Shown in pieces: positions 49,702 to 59,709 of a stretch of DNA of 64,000 bases. Below the pieces are notes generated by a model. It ran no database searches, was not told the DNA's origin, and was given only the letters and a program-made list of their open reading frames with translations. Location: NCBI GenBank assembly GCA_025449845.1, contig JANWIP010000001.1:18262-82261 (forward strand), given 5' to 3'. Every line of letters starts with the position of its first letter. Positions within the stretch are counted from its first letter, which is position 1. A program made the translations under genes and the position numbers. This stretch comes from Solirubrobacteraceae bacterium (GTDB taxonomy: Bacteria > Actinomycetota > Thermoleophilia > Solirubrobacterales > Solirubrobacteraceae).

Positions 49702-51816
49702 ATGTCCCTGTCCCTCTCAGCATCGATGTCCGGCGGCGAGGCCGTTCTGAGCTTCCCCTATGACGAGCGCCTGCGCCAGCTTCTGCGTGCCATCCCCGGG
49801 CGGCGTTGGGACCCGGTGGAGCGGGTCTGGTGCGTGCCGTTGGACCCGCCCGATCGAGCCGAGGCGCTGGCGAGGCTACTGGAGGAGGTGCCGGGCGAAA
49901 CGCACGTGAGCGAGGATCTGGCCCACACAATCGCGCGCCGCCGCGCGAGGCGCCCTCGTGCCGAGTGCTTGGTGGATCTCGCCAGGCCCGACGCGCACTG
50001 GTGGCTGGGTTTCGCCACTGACACCGCGCCCGAGCTGGTGGAAACACTGCTGGAACACTCCCGCGCCCATACCCTGCCTGCCATCGGCAGGGCGCTGATT
50101 CCGCTAGATGAAGACGCCTCGCGCATGATCGAGCTTTTGCGGGAGCAGAGCACACGACTGCGCCTCAGTCCTGCCGCTCACCGCGCGCTGCTCTCACGTC
50201 GTCGCCAGGATGCTGGTGACCGTCGTGCCACTCGCGAGCAGGTCGTTCGCACTCCGGCGATCAACGCCGACCCCTTCGCCGTGGATGAGCTCGATGCGCT
50301 CCTGCAAGAGCAGGAGATGCAGGCTCAGGAACACGCCAAGCGGACTGACGTGCAGGCGCCGTCCCAGGAGATTCGTGAAAAACATGCCCGCGAGGCAGAG
50401 CTGGTGGCACTGTCGGTGGCTACTGAGGGGACCTTGGAGGTCGCTTGCCTGGGCGGCGAGTTGAAGCCATTTCAGCGCGCTGGGGTGAGCTATCTGCTGG
50501 CCCAGCGCCGCGCTTTTCTCGCCGACGAGCAGGGGCTGGGCAAGACGATCGAGGCGCTGGCGACATTGGAGGCGGACGGCGCCTATCCAGCGGTGGTCGT
50601 GTGTCCGGCGAGTCTCAAGCTCAACTGGCAGCGCGAGCTGAAGCAGTGGCTTCCGCACCGCAGCGTGCGGGCGCTCGTCGGTACCGGCCCGGCGGGCATC
50701 CGCGACACACCGACGGATGTGACCGTCGTCAACTACGACATCGTGGCCTCGCGGCTCCAGGAGTTGCAGGCACTTGCGCCGCGCGCATTGGTGCTGGATG
50801 AGTCCCATTACTGCAAGAACGCCAAGGCCAAGCGCACCAAGGCCGTGCATCAGCTCGCCACCAGCGTGCCGCAGGTGGGTCTGGTACTGGCTCTGACAGG
50901 CACCCCTGTGATGAACCACCCCAAGGAGCTGCTATCGCAGCTGCGAATCCTGGGGCGGCTGGGCGAGTTTGGCTCGGGGAAGCGCTTCTCAACGGAGTTC
51001 CATGGTCCTGGTGCTCATCAGCGCCTGCACTGGCACCTGCGGGCGCGCTGTTTCGTCAGGCGTCTGAAGCGGGATGTGCTGCCGCAGTTGCCGCCCAAGA
51101 CGCGCGCGGTGGTGCCGGTTGAGTTGAGCAACGAGCCTGAGTACCGGCTGGCCGAGCGCGACCTGGTGGCGTGGCTGCAGAGCCAGCCGCTGGATCTCGA
51201 TGAGTTGGACTCCAAGGTGGCGGCCGCGCTGCGCGCTGAACGCCTGGTCAGGTTGAACGCACTGAAGTTGCTAGCCGCTCGCGGCAAGCTGCACGCGGCG
51301 CTGGCGTGGATTCATGACTTCTGCTCGTCGGGGGAGCGTCTGGTGGTGTTCGCCCACCACCGCGAGATCCAGCGTGCACTGTTGGAGCGCTTTCCCACCG
51401 CTCTGCACATCCTCGGCGAGGACAGCCACGCGGCCAGGGACGCCGCCTGGCACGCTTTCCAGCAGCCCGATCGCGCTGAGAATCAGCTGCTGGTGTGCTC
51501 GATCGAGGTGGCCGGTCAGGGTGTCACGCTGACGCGCTCTTCCAACGTGGTCTTCCTGGAGCTCGACTGGACGCCCGCTAAGCACGATCAGGCCGAGGAT
51601 CGCTGCCACCGCATCGGCCAGCAGGATGCTGTCAACGCCAGCTACCTGCTGGCGGCGGGCACGATCGATGAGACCATCGCCACGCTGCTGGAACGCAAGC
51701 GCGCGGTGATCGGCGCCGTCACCGATGGCCGCCCCGAGGATGAGGAGGGCGTCGTGGATGCGCTTGTGCGCGAGTTGCGCGGTACGCCCTACCGGCATCT
51801 GCGCGCCGTGGCCTGA
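49702..51816 (+). CDS. SNF2-family helicase with HARP-like N-terminus (SMARCAL1-type)
   Basis: 704 aa from ATG 49702, 9 nt after a TATCGT -10. The N-terminal motif SFPYDERLRQLLRAIPGRRWDPVERVWCVPL is HARP-like. SNF2 motor: motif I ADEQGLGKTIEAL (about 275-287), motif II DESH (about 366), motif III LTGTPVMNHPKEL, motif V EVAGQGVTLTRSS and motif VI EDRCHRIGQQD. This layout resembles annealing helicases that rewind fork DNA. A His-Asn-His nuclease domain, seen in ZRANB3 types, is absent. It stands alone, not in a defence cluster. Confidence 0.92.
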   Translation: MSLSLSASMSGGEAVLSFPYDERLRQLLRAIPGRRWDPVERVWCVPLDPPDRAEALARLLEEVPGETHVSEDLAHTIARRRARRPRAECLVDLARPDAHWWLGFATDTAPELVETLLEHSRAHTLPAIGRALIPLDEDASRMIELLREQSTRLRLSPAAHRALLSRRRQDAGDRRATREQVVRTPAINADPFAVDELDALLQEQEMQAQEHAKRTDVQAPSQEIREKHAREAELVALSVATEGTLEVACLGGELKPFQRAGVSYLLAQRRAFLADEQGLGKTIEALATLEADGAYPAVVVCPASLKLNWQRELKQWLPHRSVRALVGTGPAGIRDTPTDVTVVNYDIVASRLQELQALAPRALVLDESHYCKNAKAKRTKAVHQLATSVPQVGLVLALTGTPVMNHPKELLSQLRILGRLGEFGSGKRFSTEFHGPGAHQRLHWHLRARCFVRRLKRDVLPQLPPKTRAVVPVELSNEPEYRLAERDLVAWLQSQPLDLDELDSKVAAALRAERLVRLNALKLLAARGKLHAALAWIHDFCSSGERLVVFAHHREIQRALLERFPTALHILGEDSHAARDAAWHAFQQPDRAENQLLVCSIEVAGQGVTLTRSSNVVFLELDWTPAKHDQAEDRCHRIGQQDAVNASYLLAAGTIDETIATLLERKRAVIGAVTDGRPEDEEGVVDALVRELRGTPYRHLRAVA

Positions 51817-51907
51817 GTGTTTGACGGCGGCGCCTGGCGGGCATTTGACAGTCAGCGGGCGTTTGACGCCCGTGGGCCTAACACACTTCGCAGGGAGGTT
51901 GAGAGAG

Positions 51908-52861
51908 ATGGATTTCGGGTCGCGTTCACACAGGCGTCTGGTGGGGTGCCTGCTGGTACTCACGATGGCGTTCCTCGCGCTGTATCTGGCGCCAACTGCC
52001 GGCGCTCACAATGGCCAGCGCGTTCACGCCCGCAGTGGCCAGCACATCTGGGCCGGGGGTGGCCAGCGCAGCTACCTGGCGCTTGGCGACTCCCTCGCCT
52101 TCGGGTACTCCCAGGCGAAGTTCAACAGCCTGTTCCCCAATGAGAACCCAGCCGCCTACAACACCGGCTATGTCGATGACTTTGGCAAGGTGCTGCGGCT
52201 GTTCAACCCCGGTCTCCAGATCGTCAACGACGGCTGTCCAGGGGAGACGACCGACTCCTTCATCAATGGACCCTGCCAGTACCAACTGGGCCTGCCGCCG
52301 TCACAGCCGCCCTTCCCGCTGCATCACCCCTACGTCGGTGGCCCGGCCTCCTCGCAGCTCTCCGACGCGCTCGCCTACCTGAGCGCTCATCCCGGCAAGG
52401 TCAGCCCAATCACGCTCGACATCGGCGCCAACGACGCGTTGGGTGTGATCAAGGGCGTGTGCCACCTCGAACCGCTGTGCATCGCCGGTCAGGCACCGGG
52501 GCTGTTCGCGCATGTCGCCACCAACCTCGGCACGATCCTCGCGCAGGTGCGAGCCAAGGCCCCGAACGCGCAGATCATCGTGCTCGGCCTCTACAACCCC
52601 TTCGGCTCCACCATTGCCGGCGGCGATCAGCTGACGGCTCAGCTGAATACGGTCATGGCCAGCGTGGCCGCAGGAGCCGGCGCGCGCTTCGCCGATCCGC
52701 TGCCGCTGTTCAACCCGCCCGAACCACGTGAGCAGCCCACGATCTGCCTGCTCACCAACATGTGCACTCCGCTCGTGGACATCCATCCCACCGACCTGGG
52801 CTATGCGGTGCTGGCGGGGACGATCCTCCGCCAGTACAGCTTCCTGCCGGCGGTTCAGTAG
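51908..52861 (+). CDS. Secreted SGNH/GDSL hydrolase
   Basis: 317 aa from ATG 51908 (AGGGAGG upstream). Signal peptide about 1-33 (VGCLLVLTMAFLALYLAPTAGA). Catalytic GDSL block YLALGDSLAFG, oxyanion GANDA, and the Asp-His pair DIHPTDLGY complete the SGNH triad. Four Cys residues (CPGETTDSFINGPCQ, CHLEPLC) probably form disulfides outside the cell. A lipase/esterase. Its 3' end overlaps the convergent LysR gene by 7 bp. Confidence 0.92.
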   Translation: MDFGSRSHRRLVGCLLVLTMAFLALYLAPTAGAHNGQRVHARSGQHIWAGGGQRSYLALGDSLAFGYSQAKFNSLFPNENPAAYNTGYVDDFGKVLRLFNPGLQIVNDGCPGETTDSFINGPCQYQLGLPPSQPPFPLHHPYVGGPASSQLSDALAYLSAHPGKVSPITLDIGANDALGVIKGVCHLEPLCIAGQAPGLFAHVATNLGTILAQVRAKAPNAQIIVLGLYNPFGSTIAGGDQLTAQLNTVMASVAAGAGARFADPLPLFNPPEPREQPTICLLTNMCTPLVDIHPTDLGYAVLAGTILRQYSFLPAVQ

Positions 52862-53775
52862 CCCGCGGCGGCCTGCTGAAGGATCTGCAGCATGGCTGGC
52901 GCCGCCGGCGCCAGCCTGCCGCCGGAGGGGACCGCCACGATCACCTGACGCACCGGCGGCGCTGGCGCAAGCGCGCGCACCACGATGTCCTCGCGCACCA
53001 CCGACAGCGCCAGCTTGGGGATGAAGGCCACGCCCACGCCGGCCCCCACCAGGCCCTGCACGGTCTGGTAGTCGTCGCTCTCGAAGGACACATTGGGCTC
53101 AAAGCCAGCCGCATGGCAGCAGCGCACCACGTGCGTTGCGCAGGGACTCGACTGAGATGTCTGTATCCACGCCTCGCTGTGCACGTCCTCCAGGTGCAAC
53201 TCCTTACGCCGCGCCAGGGGGTGCTTGCGCGGCAGCGCCAGATACAGGGGGTCCTCCAGCAGCTCTACGCGCGTCAGGCTCTCGCTGCGCGTGAGGCTCT
53301 CGGCCAGCGGGTCGGCCGTGTCGGCGAACTCGAACAGCAGCGCCAGGTCCAGCTCGCCGGCGCGCAGCCGGGGCGCGATCTCCTCGGGCTCACCCTCGAC
53401 CAGCGTCAGCTCCACCTCGGGATGCAGATTGCGGAACTCGGCGATCGCCAAGGGCATCAGGGTCGCGCCGGCTGTGGGGAAGGAGGCCATGCGCAGCTGT
53501 CCTCCCCGCAGGCCCGCCAGCTCCTCGAGCTCGGTCTCCGCGGCCTCCAGGCGGGCGAGGATGCCCTCGGTGTGCTCCACCAGTGTGCGCCCCGCCGCCG
53601 TCAGGCGTACGCCACGGGGACGGCGCTCCAGCAATGTCATGCCCACCTCCGCCTCGAGCGCCGCGATCTGCTGGGAGACCGCCGACTGCGTGTAGGCCAG
53701 GGCATCGGCGGCAGCGGAGAAGGAGCCCTGATTGGCGACCTCCCTGAGAACCCTCAGACGACTGACGTTGAGCAT
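52855..53775 (-). CDS. LysR family transcriptional regulator
   Basis: 306 aa from ATG 53775. The N-terminal HTH is RLRVLREVANQGSFSAAADALAYTQSAVSQQIAALEAEVG, followed by the effector-binding domain (about 90-300) with PLAIAEFRNLHPEVELTLVEG. Divergent from the universal-stress gene, with a 132-bp AT-rich gap that fits LTTR binding. It most likely controls that gene and itself. The inducer is unknown. Confidence 0.93.
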   Translation of the reverse strand: MLNVSRLRVLREVANQGSFSAAADALAYTQSAVSQQIAALEAEVGMTLLERRPRGVRLTAAGRTLVEHTEGILARLEAAETELEELAGLRGGQLRMASFPTAGATLMPLAIAEFRNLHPEVELTLVEGEPEEIAPRLRAGELDLALLFEFADTADPLAESLTRSESLTRVELLEDPLYLALPRKHPLARRKELHLEDVHSEAWIQTSQSSPCATHVVRCCHAAGFEPNVSFESDDYQTVQGLVGAGVGVAFIPKLALSVVREDIVVRALAPAPPVRQVIVAVPSGGRLAPAAPAMLQILQQAAAGY

Positions 53776-53907
53776 TGCTTTGAAGTCTACCAGCGCATAT
53801 TAGGAAAACTTATCCATATCATTATAAAAATTATTTGCACTGATGGCAGGGAGGTGTCACGCTGCTGTTGAACCCACTTCTTCAACGCCCCGAATCAGGA
53901 GAGAACC
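53776..53907. promoter_or_regulatory. AT-rich LysR/universal-stress divergent promoter
   Basis: 132 bp containing a section (53797-53837) far richer in A+T than the rest of the window. TTAGGAAAACTTA (53800-53812) fits the T-N11-A LysR motif, and ATTATAAAAATTATT follows. AGGAGAGAACC before ATG 53908 is the SD of the Usp gene. Confidence 0.55.
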
Positions 53908-54603
53908 ATGTCCACCACCAAGATCATCGTGTCCTACGACGGCACCAACAATGAGGACGACGCCATCGCCCTCGGCCGCATCTTCGCCAGCGCGGGTGCC
54001 GAGGTGGCGCTGGCCTACGTGCGCCACACCCACGAGCACGAAAGCGATCTCGAGGCGCTTGCACAGAGCGAGGCCGAGACGCTGCTCGAGCGCGGCGCGG
54101 CGCTACTTGGCAACAGCGGCGTGCAGCGTCACATCATCTCCGACCGCTCCACCCCCGCGGGCCTGCGTGCCCTGGCCGAAAGGACGGGAGCGAACGTCGT
54201 GGTGTTCTGCTCGGACTCCCACACCGCCAAGGGCCGCATCGGCGTGGGCAACTCCGCCCAGTGGCTGCTCGAGAACGGCCCCGTTGCCGTGGCCATCGCC
54301 CCCTCCGGGTTGGCGCAGCGCTCCGACTCGCATCTGCAGCGGATCGCCTTCACCGCCGATCCCGCCGACAACAGCGCACACGACACCGCTGTCGGGCTGG
54401 CAGCAGCGCTCGGCGCTTCCGCCGTCCCCGCGAATGAGCCCGCGGAGCTGCTCGTCGTGGGATCGCGTCCGGAGATCGAGCCGGGGCGCGTGGCTGTCAG
54501 TGCTGCTTCCAGGCGGCTGATCGACGATGCTGCCTGGTCGGTGCTGGTGGTGCCGCGCGGCGTCACGCTCGCCTTTGGGGCGCCCGTTTCGCTCAGCGCC
54601 TGA
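53908..54603 (+). CDS. Universal stress protein (UspA-like) family protein
   Basis: 231 aa from ATG 53908 (SD GGAGAG). The Usp fold begins with KIIVSYDGTNNEDDAIALGRIFASAGAEVALAYV; ANVVVFCSDSHTAKGRIGVGNSAQWLLENGPVAVAIAP matches the G-x2-G-x9-G(S/T) nucleotide loop in degenerate form. The second half (about 140-231) looks like a shortened second Usp domain. It may bind ATP or signal dormancy/stress. Controlled by the divergent LysR by inference. Confidence 0.82.
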   Translation: MSTTKIIVSYDGTNNEDDAIALGRIFASAGAEVALAYVRHTHEHESDLEALAQSEAETLLERGAALLGNSGVQRHIISDRSTPAGLRALAERTGANVVVFCSDSHTAKGRIGVGNSAQWLLENGPVAVAIAPSGLAQRSDSHLQRIAFTADPADNSAHDTAVGLAAALGASAVPANEPAELLVVGSRPEIEPGRVAVSAASRRLIDDAAWSVLVVPRGVTLAFGAPVSLSA

Positions 54604-54628
54604 CGCTCAGCGTCTGACGCTCAGCGTC
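54592..54628. repeat. Tandem 14-bp palindromic repeats between convergent genes
   Basis: TGACGCTCAGCGTC occurs at 54601-54614 and 54615-54628, with a partial copy (GCTCAGCGCC) just before. Each unit is itself a GACGCT-C-AGCGTC hairpin. It holds the stop of the Usp gene and that of the convergent 48-aa gene, and may act as a two-way terminator or transcription block. Confidence 0.6.
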
Positions 54629-54767
54629 TGAGTCGCGCCCGGCGCACACGCAGGTAGCGCGCGAGCGCCTGGATGAAATCAAGGGTCCCGCCGAGCAGAT
54701 GCCCGGCGGGACCTGTCCACAGCCAGGTCTCAACGCGGCGCAGCGGCGAACGGCGGGTGCTGGGCAT
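54621..54767 (-). CDS. Small conserved-looking protein, 48 aa
   Basis: ATG 54767 to TGA 54621 on the minus strand. MPSTRRSPLRRVETWLWTGPAGHLLGGTLDFIQALARYLRVRR resembles, from memory, short actinobacterial proteins with a WTGPxGHL motif followed by an amphipathic helix and basic end. A GATACC -10 lies 9 nt upstream, back-to-back with that of tig. A membrane-surface role is plausible. Family unconfirmed. Confidence 0.55.
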   Translation of the reverse strand: MPSTRRSPLRRVETWLWTGPAGHLLGGTLDFIQALARYLRVRRARLRR

Positions 54768-54776
54768 GGGCGGCAC

Positions 54777-54784
54777 GGTATCGT
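54777..54784. promoter_or_regulatory. Overlapping divergent -10 elements (48-aa gene / tig)
   Basis: GGTATCGT contains TATCGT (plus, 9 nt before the tig ATG 54794) and GATACC (minus, 9 nt before ATG 54767). The start codons are 26 bp apart with no room for leaders. Confidence 0.55.
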
Positions 54785-54793
54785 GGCCACCAT

Positions 54794-56275
54794 ATGGCCT
54801 CCACTTCTCCATCAACCACCAAGCCCAACGCGACGCCCGACTCCACGTCGACCCCCGCCGCGAACCCCGCTCTCACCACCACCATCACCGAGCTGCCCGA
54901 GTCGCGCGTGCAGGTGCGGGTGCAGGTATCCCCCGAAGAGGTCGAGAGCCAGGTCGAGCGCAAGGCGCGCCAGCTGGGACGCGAGCTGAAGCTGCCCGGC
55001 TTCCGTCGTGGCAAGGTGCCGGCGCCGCTGGTACTGCAGAAGGTCGGACGCGAGGCGGTGCTGGAGGAAGCCGTGCGCGATGCGATCGGCAGCTGGTATG
55101 CCGATGCGATCAGTACCTCGGGCATCGCGCCTGTTGGCGATCCCAAGCTGGATCTGGGCGATCTGCCCCCGCAGGGCCAGGCGCTTGAGTTCTCGATCGA
55201 GATCGGCGTGTTGCCAACGGCCGAGCTCGGGGAGTACAAGGGCGTTGAGGTCGGTCGCGGTGAGCCTGAGGTACAGGAGCAGCGCGTGGAGGAGGAGGTC
55301 GAGCGCCTGCGCGAGCGTCTGGCCAAGCTCAATACCGTGGAGCGCACCGCCGAGCTGGGTGACTTCGTGGTGATCGACTATCTCGGCTCGCTGCTTGGCG
55401 AGGATGGCACGGCGGAGCCCTTCGCGGGCGGCGAGGGGCGCGACCAGCTGGTGGAGCTCGGCTCGGGTGGTCTCATCCCAGGTTTCGAGGAGGGGTTGGT
55501 GGGCGCACAGGCGGGCGACACGCGCGAGGTCAAGCTGAGCTTCCCCGACGACTATGGCCATGAGCAGCTCGCCGGCCAGCCGGCGTCCTTCGCGATCACC
55601 GTCAAGGAGGTCAAGCGCAAGGATCTCCCCGAGTTGAACGAGGACTTTGCCGTCGACGTCGGCTTTGACACCGTGGAGGAGCTGCGCGAGGACATCCGCC
55701 AGCGCCTGCGCGAGGCCGAGGAGCAGCGCCTGGAGGGCGAGTTCCGTCAGGCCGCACTGGACGTCGCGGTGAGTCACGCGACGGTGTCCACCCCCCCGGC
55801 GTTGGTGCAGGCGCGCGCGCAGGAGATGTGGGAGCGGATGCTGCACTCGCTCTCACACCGCGGCATCACGCGCGAGGCATATCTGCAGATCGACGGGCGC
55901 TCCGAGCAGGAGATCCTCGCGGAGATCACTCCCGATGCCGAGCAGGCGCTGCGCCGCGAGGCCGTCCTGACCGCCGTTGTGGCAGCCGAGCAGATCGAGC
56001 CTTCAGAGTCCGATCTGCTGGAGGCCGTGCAGCCCACGGCCGAGCGCGAGCAGCTGACTCCCGCGGATGTCCTGCAGAAGCTGCGTGACTCCGGTCGCTT
56101 GGAGGAGCTGCGCGAGGATATATCCGCGCGCCAGGCGATGGATCTGATCGCCGCGCAGGCCAAGCCGATTCCCCTGGAGCAGGCCAAGGCGCGCGAGAAG
56201 CTATGGACCCCCGAGAAAGACGAGGAGGGGGGCGCCGCCGCGGCGCCCGGCGGACTGTGGACGCCCGATCGCTAG
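54794..56275 (+). CDS. tig: Trigger factor
   Basis: 493 aa from ATG 54794. A 30-residue Ser/Thr/Pro-rich N-terminus precedes the ribosome-binding domain ([42 protein letters not shown], signature G-F-R-x-G-K-x-P). The FKBP-like PPIase domain (about 190-275, [38 protein letters not shown]) and the long helical C-terminal chaperone domain follow. It folds nascent chains at the ribosome exit. Upstream of clpP-clpX, the standard order. Confidence 0.96.
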   Translation: MASTSPSTTKPNATPDSTSTPAANPALTTTITELPESRVQVRVQVSPEEVESQVERKARQLGRELKLPGFRRGKVPAPLVLQKVGREAVLEEAVRDAIGSWYADAISTSGIAPVGDPKLDLGDLPPQGQALEFSIEIGVLPTAELGEYKGVEVGRGEPEVQEQRVEEEVERLRERLAKLNTVERTAELGDFVVIDYLGSLLGEDGTAEPFAGGEGRDQLVELGSGGLIPGFEEGLVGAQAGDTREVKLSFPDDYGHEQLAGQPASFAITVKEVKRKDLPELNEDFAVDVGFDTVEELREDIRQRLREAEEQRLEGEFRQAALDVAVSHATVSTPPALVQARAQEMWERMLHSLSHRGITREAYLQIDGRSEQEILAEITPDAEQALRREAVLTAVVAAEQIEPSESDLLEAVQPTAEREQLTPADVLQKLRDSGRLEELREDISARQAMDLIAAQAKPIPLEQAKAREKLWTPEKDEEGGAAAAPGGLWTPDR

Positions 56276-56333
56276 CCTTCACTCCGTCGTTCTGAAGGAA
56301 TACAGCCCGCGAAGCGAAACTGAAGCGAGGATT

Positions 56334-56918
56334 ATGAGCCCACTGGTACCAATGGTCGTTGAGCAGACATCGCGTGGCGAGCGTGCCTTCGACATTTACA
56401 GCCGCCTGCTCAACGAGCGGATCATCTTCCTGGGGACCCCAGTTGACGATCAGATCGCCAACCTGATCGTGGCCCAGCTGCTGCACCTGGAGTCCGAGGA
56501 CCCCGAAAAGGATGTCTCGATCTACATCAACACCCCGGGTGGCTCCGTCTATGCGGGTCTGGCGATCTACGACACGATGCAGTTCATCAAGCCCGACGTG
56601 CAGACCATCTGCGTGGGCATCGCGATGTCGATGGGCGCCCTGCTGCTGGCAGGCGGCGCGGCGGGCAAGCGCATGGCGCTGCCCAACGCCAAGATCCTGA
56701 TCCATCAGGTCTCATCGAGCTTTCAGGGTCAGGCCACCGACATCGAGATCCACGCCAAGGAGATCATCGACGTGCGCCGGCGCCTGGACGAGATCATCGC
56801 CAAGCACACCGGCAAGGAGCTCGAGGCAGTGCGCAAGGACACCGAGCGCGATTACTTCATGAGCTCTGACGAGGCAAAGGACTACGGCATAATCGACCGT
56901 GTGATCTCCGAGCACTAA
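56334..56918 (+). CDS. clpP: ATP-dependent Clp protease proteolytic subunit
   Basis: 194 aa from ATG 56334. Catalytic triad Ser99 (GIAMSMGAL), His124 (LIHQ), Asp173 (TERDYFM). [19 protein letters not shown] is the oxyanion region. The loop after His reads [18 protein letters not shown] instead of the common HQPLGG. Only one clpP is present here, whereas many actinobacteria have tandem clpP1P2. Paired with clpX 44 bp downstream. Confidence 0.96.
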   Translation: MSPLVPMVVEQTSRGERAFDIYSRLLNERIIFLGTPVDDQIANLIVAQLLHLESEDPEKDVSIYINTPGGSVYAGLAIYDTMQFIKPDVQTICVGIAMSMGALLLAGGAAGKRMALPNAKILIHQVSSSFQGQATDIEIHAKEIIDVRRRLDEIIAKHTGKELEAVRKDTERDYFMSSDEAKDYGIIDRVISEH

Positions 56919-56962
56919 GCTTGGAGTGAGCGTGGGGGACGCCGAGGAGGAGCACACACAAG

Positions 56963-58249
<1,287 letters not shown>

Positions 58250-58292
58250 CGACCGGATGCGCGGTGACCAGATGACGGCCGAGACGAGCTAG

Positions 58293-58919
58293 ATGTCTGA
58301 AGGGACGCAGGCTGAGCAGGATTGGCGGCTTGAGGCCGAGCTCGACGTGGGAGATACCCGCGGCGCGCTGCATCGGCTTGTCGGGCGCACGCGCAGCCCC
58401 GAGGTCGTCAAGGAGATCGAGGCGAGTGTTCCGCACGACGTGGTGATCACGCACGACGGCAAGCTGCTTTTCGCCTACGCCGCCTCCGAGGCGGGTCTCG
58501 CAGTGGCACGGAGCGCAATCGAGAATGTGCTCCTGCACGACGGGATCAAGGCAAGCCTGCGCGTGAGCCATTGGGATGACGAGCTCGACAGCTGGCGTCA
58601 GACCGACCCGCCGGCAACGTCTCAGGAGAAGCTGAACGAGGAAGCCGCTAATCGTGATGCCGACGCGATCGAGACGCGCACCTTGGTCGCGAGCTCTGGC
58701 AAGGTCGTCCGGGCCGAATTCGAGCAGACCATGGGCAGCTGGGCTGAGAAGCTTGGGTTGGAGTGCACGATTGTCGAGCATCCCCACCTGCTCACGACAC
58801 AGGTTGCCTTCACCGTCACTGGTCCAAGGCGCAGGATCGACGAGTTCTCCAACGGCCTTAGTGCTGAGGGCTGGTCGTTCGTTCGCGCCGAGAGAACCGT
58901 CCTGCTGAACCCGCTGTAG
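58293..58919 (+). CDS. Hypothetical protein downstream of clpX
   Basis: 208 aa from ATG 58293, 43 bp after clpX. It has two related alpha/beta halves: residues about 13-95 ([47 protein letters not shown]) and 125-205 ([29 protein letters not shown]...[16 protein letters not shown]). The pattern resembles ACT-like ferredoxin folds, by eye only. No signal or TM. It may be co-transcribed with clpX, but its role is unknown. Confidence 0.7.
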   Translation: MSEGTQAEQDWRLEAELDVGDTRGALHRLVGRTRSPEVVKEIEASVPHDVVITHDGKLLFAYAASEAGLAVARSAIENVLLHDGIKASLRVSHWDDELDSWRQTDPPATSQEKLNEEAANRDADAIETRTLVASSGKVVRAEFEQTMGSWAEKLGLECTIVEHPHLLTTQVAFTVTGPRRRIDEFSNGLSAEGWSFVRAERTVLLNPL

Positions 58920-58923
58920 CTGT

Positions 58924-59646
58924 CTACAAGGCTGCCCGCACGTGCCCGCAGTCCTTGGAGGCGTAATCCGCCTGGCAGTACGTCTGGCTTGCCCACTTGG
59001 CCCTGAAAGCACTCACGAAATGCATTAGTGCATGCTGCTGTGCGCGTTTACCACGGTGGCCGGCGGCGACGCGCTTCTGAATGCGCTGCGAGAGGAGATT
59101 GAGTTCTACCCGGAGATCGAGATCGGCCACGGTCTGCTGCGTGCGTTTCAGGAACGCCGTGAATTCTGAGCGTTTGGGGAACTGCTGTCGGCGCAGGTCG
59201 TTGAACTTGCGGCTTACCACCGCAGGCGACAGATGAATGTGCAGCGCGTTCGCTTCGCCGATCACCCAGTCGGCGGAGATCAAGAAGCTCATCACCTGGC
59301 TGAGCAGCTGACTTGCGCTCGGCCGGGGGTGTCTGGGCGAAGGTTCGTCGTCGCGTTCCGCGACTGTCTCCCAGTGCCGATAGGTGGCGCCCGTTATGGC
59401 CTGGGAACCAACGCACACGAGGATCTGTTCCGGAGCGGGTGCTCCCATCGGTCCGGTTGTGGGTTCGCCCGGAGGCCGGGTGTCTTCACTTGAAGGTGCA
59501 GGGGGGCAGGAAGACGCCGCGGTCACGGCAGTTGACGCATGGCCACTGATTGCCGCTGGGAACCAGGGCATGAGGAAAATTGCCGCACATACAGCAACCC
59601 ACAGAACTCGTCGGACACCTAAGTCTCCTGATGGCATTGCCAGCAC
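58924..59646 (-). CDS. Secreted SurA-N-like / peptidyl-prolyl isomerase-associated protein
   Basis: 240 aa from GTG 59646, 6 nt after a minus-strand TACACT -10; ATG 59637 is an alternative. Signal peptide about 12-38 (VLWVAVCAAIFLMPWFPAAISGHA), a Pro/Ser linker, then a helical SurA N-terminal-like chaperone domain (about 110-205: LLSQVMSFLISADWVIGEANALHIHLSPAVVSRKFNDLRRQQFP). The C-terminus has two Cys (YCQADYASKDCGHV). No rotamase domain is seen. A secretion chaperone by inference, divergent from valS. Confidence 0.78.
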   Translation of the reverse strand: MLAMPSGDLGVRRVLWVAVCAAIFLMPWFPAAISGHASTAVTAASSCPPAPSSEDTRPPGEPTTGPMGAPAPEQILVCVGSQAITGATYRHWETVAERDDEPSPRHPRPSASQLLSQVMSFLISADWVIGEANALHIHLSPAVVSRKFNDLRRQQFPKRSEFTAFLKRTQQTVADLDLRVELNLLSQRIQKRVAAGHRGKRAQQHALMHFVSAFRAKWASQTYCQADYASKDCGHVRAAL

Positions 59647-59652
59647 TCACAC

Positions 59653-59700
59653 AGTGTAAAGGCCCGCAGCAGTGGTTCAAGGTCGCCCCAGAGTTAGACT
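59653..59700. promoter_or_regulatory. Divergent promoters of the SurA-like gene and valS
   Basis: TACACT on the minus strand (59658-59653) lies 6 nt before GTG 59646, and TAGACT on the plus strand (59695-59700) lies 9 nt before valS ATG 59710. Unlike other divergent pairs here, these two -10s are separate. Confidence 0.5.
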
Positions 59701-59709
59701 CACGCTCCC

